Below are positions 63,161 to 64,000 of a stretch of 64,000 bases of DNA, in pieces. Source of the DNA: Gammaproteobacteria bacterium (GTDB taxonomy: Bacteria > Pseudomonadota > Gammaproteobacteria > Steroidobacterales > Woeseiaceae). Numbering within the stretch: position 1 is the first letter of the stretch; the number at the start of each line of letters is the position of its first letter. Below the pieces are notes generated by a model that had not been told where the DNA came from, did no database searches, and was given only the letters and a program-made list of their open reading frames with translations. The stretch spans positions 31,442 through 95,441 of the forward strand of contig QOPG01000003.1 in NCBI GenBank assembly GCA_003331585.1. Reading direction: 5' to 3'. A program made the translations under genes and the position numbers.

Positions 63161-63772
63161 TTAATGCGCTATTTTGAAATTAAGTCGATCATCATTTATA
63201 AATTTATCTCTTGCAGGCATAACAATATTCTTAAGGTTTTCTGCATTAAGCTGAGTATCTTCTGAAATAATTCTATTCAAATAAAGCAAATAAGCAGAAA
63301 TCGAATAAACTTCATCATTAGTTAATGAACCTGGTGCATTCATTGGCATTGATCTCAGAATATAATCATAGAGCGTAGTGGCATAAGGCCAATAGTTACC
63401 AATTGTTCTGCACTCAAACCCACAAGCGACATCCTCATCAGGGAATTCTTCTCCAGCTCTTGATACCAATCTCTCATTTATACCTCCTTCACCATTCACG
63501 CCATGACAAAACAAGCACTTTGAGGTATACAGTATTTCACCTTCTTCAACTGTTCCAGTGCCTTCTGGCAATCCAGTCCCATCAGGACTGACGTCAAGAT
63601 CCCATGCTTTTATTTCTTCGATAGTTGCAGTTGTTCCAAAATTAAAGAATTCATCCATGTTTTTGTGAATTGATGTTTCTTTTAAGTTGGTTATCTCATC
63701 TGCAGCTAAAATAGATGATGGAAAGAGATAGAACAATAGAATAATTTTTATGCTGACTTGATATCTTCCCAC
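63161..63772 (-). CDS. soxD: SoxD-like c-type cytochrome
   Basis: Signal peptide; AWDLDVSPDGTGLPEGTGTVEEGEILYTSKCLFCHG, YWPYATTLYDYILRSMPMNAPGSLTNDEVYSISAYLLYLN. Confidence 0.8.
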   Translation of the reverse strand: MGRYQVSIKIILLFYLFPSSILAADEITNLKETSIHKNMDEFFNFGTTATIEEIKAWDLDVSPDGTGLPEGTGTVEEGEILYTSKCLFCHGVNGEGGINERLVSRAGEEFPDEDVACGFECRTIGNYWPYATTLYDYILRSMPMNAPGSLTNDEVYSISAYLLYLNRIISEDTQLNAENLKNIVMPARDKFINDDRLNFKIAH

Positions 63773-64000
63773 TTACCCCCCTCATGAATAGATATTTATA
63801 ATAGAGATGTTCTCAAGTTATTTTAATACATTCAATAAAATTTAAGTAATTATGTTTAAAATAATTAAATTTGTTTTAAAGCTTGTAATTTTCTCTAAGT
63901 AACGCTACTTTTCCTTTACAACTGTGATGGGGACAATATAGGTAGCATTATTATTGATAGAGACTGAAGGATGGTGGAAGCTTCAGAATAATAATTACTT

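Noticed and set aside
63773-64000. Terminal non-coding stretch with AT inverted repeats (AAATTTAA/TTAAATTT)
   Set aside because: Low-complexity AT sequence; no ORF or RNA motif recognised and the window ends here

Overview
This is an AT-rich, densely coding bacterial chromosome segment. Gene content and synteny (dusB-fis-purHD, aroQ-accB-accC-prmA, trxA-rho, groESL) point to a gammaproteobacterium, probably a marine or streamlined lineage. I call about 63 protein-coding genes. I saw no rRNA, tRNA, CRISPR array, transposase or phage genes. Main blocks: (1) a tightly packed operon of two short-chain dehydrogenases flanking a cytochrome c/PQQ-type beta-propeller dehydrogenase, followed by an APH-fold kinase, an ATP/ADP-translocase-like MFS permease and a nitroreductase (1-5632); (2) a histidine-utilisation locus hutI / hutF-C-U-H-G with a HutC-type palindrome in the divergent promoter (6890-14312); (3) a sulfite-oxidase-family molybdoenzyme with a small cytochrome c (14290-15952); (4) an NAD-linked formate dehydrogenase operon fdhD-fdsG-fdsB-fdsA (16578-22289); (5) a moxR/Bat-type operon (24179-31117); (6) housekeeping genes (lipA, sohB, trhO, cysQ, trxA, rho, moeA, purDH, fis, dusB, prmA, accCB, aroQ, dsbD, groESL); (7) a SoxD-SoxC-MsrP-MsrQ-like periplasmic molybdoenzyme operon (60297-63772). 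Most genes belong to known families. The points most worth a second look are the uncharacterised dehydrogenase/kinase/transporter operon, the composite SoxCD-MsrPQ operon, the hut/formate dehydrogenase adjacency, a DsbD with two tandem alpha domains, an N-terminally extended Rho, a CIRCE-type groESL promoter, a bidirectional terminator that encodes the end of msrQ, and several unexplained inverted or direct repeats in intergenic regions. No single feature is convincingly a wholly new system.
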